Positions 12,286-13,557 of a DNA stretch of 13,557 nt are shown here, piece after piece. The notes under the pieces are model-generated. The model was given only the letters and a program-made list of their open reading frames with translations, was not told where the DNA came from and did no database searches. This DNA is from Nitrosopumilaceae archaeon. Lineage in GTDB: Archaea > Thermoproteota > Nitrososphaeria > Nitrososphaerales > Nitrosopumilaceae. Location of the stretch: positions 1 to 13,557 of the forward strand of contig JAHRAP010000017.1 in the NCBI GenBank assembly GCA_020027255.1, in the 5' to 3' direction. Made by a program: the position numbers and the translations under genes. Position 1 is the first letter of the stretch; the number at the start of each line of letters is the position of its first letter.

Positions 12286-13488
12286 ATGGATGAAATTAAA
12301 GAATTTGCAGAAGCTTTACTAGACCAATTGGAAGTAGAAACTAATGAAGAGAAAGAAATTTTAGAATTATCACATAAAATAAAAGATGACGTTAATTTTA
12401 AATTAGAATTTGATGATTTAAAAGATACATCTTATGAAATATTTCAAAAAATGAAGCGTTTGCTCAAAGATTTTACAACTATAGAAATAGCCAGTAATGT
12501 AAAGATATCGTATTTAAATCTAAAAGATTTCAAGAAATTAAAAAGCAAGAAAGTATGCGCGACAGAAAGATCTAAAAACTATGTGAATGAATTATTTGAA
12601 GCCGTATCAAAAAATAATTTAAATGATATAATAAATATAATCCAAAACGACATCCCAAAATTTTTTGTGTATTCTACCTACGCAAAATCATACATATCTA
12701 AAATATCTACAACATATGGAGACTACTATGATTCTACAATATACATTAATGAATTTATTATAAATAGATATCCAAAAATAATGTTGTATAAATATGGGAA
12801 ACCATATGATTCAAATTTCGAATTAGTTAGATCTGCGTATATCGGAGCATTAAAAATGACTGTTTTAGAAGAGCTAATACATTCTACGCAAATAAAATTA
12901 CGAGAAATAAACGAAGAATCTGTAAGATGTGTCAATTATATTAATGAAGAATTAGCCAAAATAATTTTAAATTTAGATGAGCTTCTGGTATCCACGTTAT
13001 CCAAATATTTAAAATTAGAAGACATTCCAGATGAATTTTCTATTGCAAAAAGAGCAAATCTATTTTTTAATATAAATCCAGACAATTTTATTGTCAATGT
13101 GATTGGACCTGATGTTATGACATTTACAAAAATAGAAATAGATAAAAAAATAGATGATGCAATCCCGCAATTACATGATATTTATGAGCAATGGTTAAAA
13201 CCAATACAAATGCATCACTCCGTATTTAGTGTCATGGAAGGAATGGCAAAATTCATAGTGGAACATATTTTAAAATCAGATAAAAATTTTCAAGATTATC
13301 AAAAAATTTTCGATGTGCCAAACAATACATCATATGATACGAAGAAAGATGTCGGGAAAATATTTGTGGAAACATGTTTTGAGAAATTCCAAAAAAAGTC
13401 ATTTGAAATAATAATGAAAAAAATCCCTACAACTAAAGAATTAAGAGAACCAAAATTGTATATCAATAGAATAAACAATGAATTATGA
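12286..13488 (+). CDS. Unknown protein with degenerate zincin-like signature
   Basis: I do not recognise this 400-aa protein; it looks cytosolic, with no signal peptide or membrane span. Residues 1-110 are acidic and helical, probably in part coiled-coil. The remainder contains LEELIHSTQ (Glu195, Glu196, His199) and, about 120 residues later, MHHSVFSVMEGMAKFIVEH (His310, His311, Glu318, Glu326, His327). The spacing and context recall gluzincin metalloproteases, where HExxH is followed by a helix with EGxAxY/F carrying the third zinc ligand. Here the first His is replaced by Glu (EExxH), so it is either a non-peptidase relative, a protein with an altered metal site, or unrelated. The start is ATG 12286 with a TATA-like box upstream. 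A second frame starting at 13478 overlaps its last codons, suggesting an operon with the next gene. Confidence 0.75.
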   Translation: MDEIKEFAEALLDQLEVETNEEKEILELSHKIKDDVNFKLEFDDLKDTSYEIFQKMKRLLKDFTTIEIASNVKISYLNLKDFKKLKSKKVCATERSKNYVNELFEAVSKNNLNDIINIIQNDIPKFFVYSTYAKSYISKISTTYGDYYDSTIYINEFIINRYPKIMLYKYGKPYDSNFELVRSAYIGALKMTVLEELIHSTQIKLREINEESVRCVNYINEELAKIILNLDELLVSTLSKYLKLEDIPDEFSIAKRANLFFNINPDNFIVNVIGPDVMTFTKIEIDKKIDDAIPQLHDIYEQWLKPIQMHHSVFSVMEGMAKFIVEHILKSDKNFQDYQKIFDVPNNTSYDTKKDVGKIFVETCFEKFQKKSFEIIMKKIPTTKELREPKLYINRINNEL

Positions 13489-13557
13489 TAAATCAGATCG
13501 AATTAATGAATGGAAAAATTTTTCTAATGATTACAATCATAATTTGATCGAAAAATG
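13478..13557 (+). CDS. Start of a further gene, cut by the window end
   Basis: ATG 13478 opens a frame that stays open to the last base (26 full codons, starting MNYDKSDRINEWKNFSNDYN). It overlaps the end of the preceding gene by 11 bp. The residues are charged and aromatic in a way usual for a real N-terminus, and codon use is like that of the neighbours. The product cannot be named. The competing ATG at 13485 closes after 20 codons and is not credible. Confidence 0.5.
   Translation, partial: MNYDKSDRINEWKNFSNDYNHNLIEK

Noticed and set aside
1..13557. CRISPR array, insertion sequence, integrase or attachment-site duplication
   Set aside because: I found no regularly spaced repeats, no transposase or integrase motifs, and no duplication of the tRNA 3' end downstream; the region reads as ordinary chromosome.

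Overview
The window is AT-rich archaeal DNA, most likely from an ammonia-oxidising-type member of Nitrososphaeria (Thaumarchaeota). The main lineage marker is an intact eukaryotic-type DNA topoisomerase IB. Supporting signs are a proteasome alpha subunit, mostly leaderless genes with an A/T-rich TATA-like box about 26 nt before the start codon, frequent TTG starts, and an elongator tRNA-Met carrying a tiny archaeal-type intron and no encoded CCA. The assignment is by recognition, without database searches. Genes are packed tightly: no gene-free stretch exceeds 300 bases, and the longest (10286-10512, 227 nt) holds two inverted repeats, promoter-like boxes and a short leader with a possible 7-codon minicistron.

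Layout. 1-2639 (+): the 3' end of a glutamate dehydrogenase, proteasome alpha subunit psmA, a UbiE-type methyltransferase and a TatA protein. 2646-5804 (-): a compact operon larC-larE-cysteine desulfurase with overlapping genes. 5881-7609 (+): an LDH-like malate dehydrogenase followed 19 nt later by larB. These two groups diverge from a 76-bp promoter region. 7580-8299 (-): a VIT1/CCC1-family metal transporter whose end overlaps the end of larB. 8360-9952 (+): a radical SAM protein with an N-terminal B12-binding-like region. 9962-10285 (-): a small unknown protein. 10513-12081 (+): topoisomerase IB. 12136-12223 (+): tRNA-Met(CAT) with a 12-nt intron. 12286-13488 (+): an unknown protein with a degenerate zincin-like signature. 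13478-13557 (+): the start of a further gene cut by the window edge.

How the genes fit together. The centre of the window encodes three dedicated enzymes for the nickel-pincer nucleotide (NPN) cofactor: LarB (carboxylation of NaAD), LarE (sulfur transfer) and LarC (nickel insertion). They sit with a cysteine desulfurase that shares a 4-nt overlap with larE, and with a malate dehydrogenase. LarE has a CxxC pair plus the usual sulfur-transfer cysteine, which fits an Fe-S-cluster, sulfur-recycling form rather than the self-sacrificing form; the coupled desulfurase would then be its sulfur source. No LarA-like (DUF2088) enzyme that would use the cofactor is present, so the client enzyme is unknown. 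The malate dehydrogenase suggests a 2-hydroxyacid such as malate as the substrate class. This locus is the strongest candidate for an undercharacterised system here; the non-canonical tRNA intron and the zincin-like protein come next.
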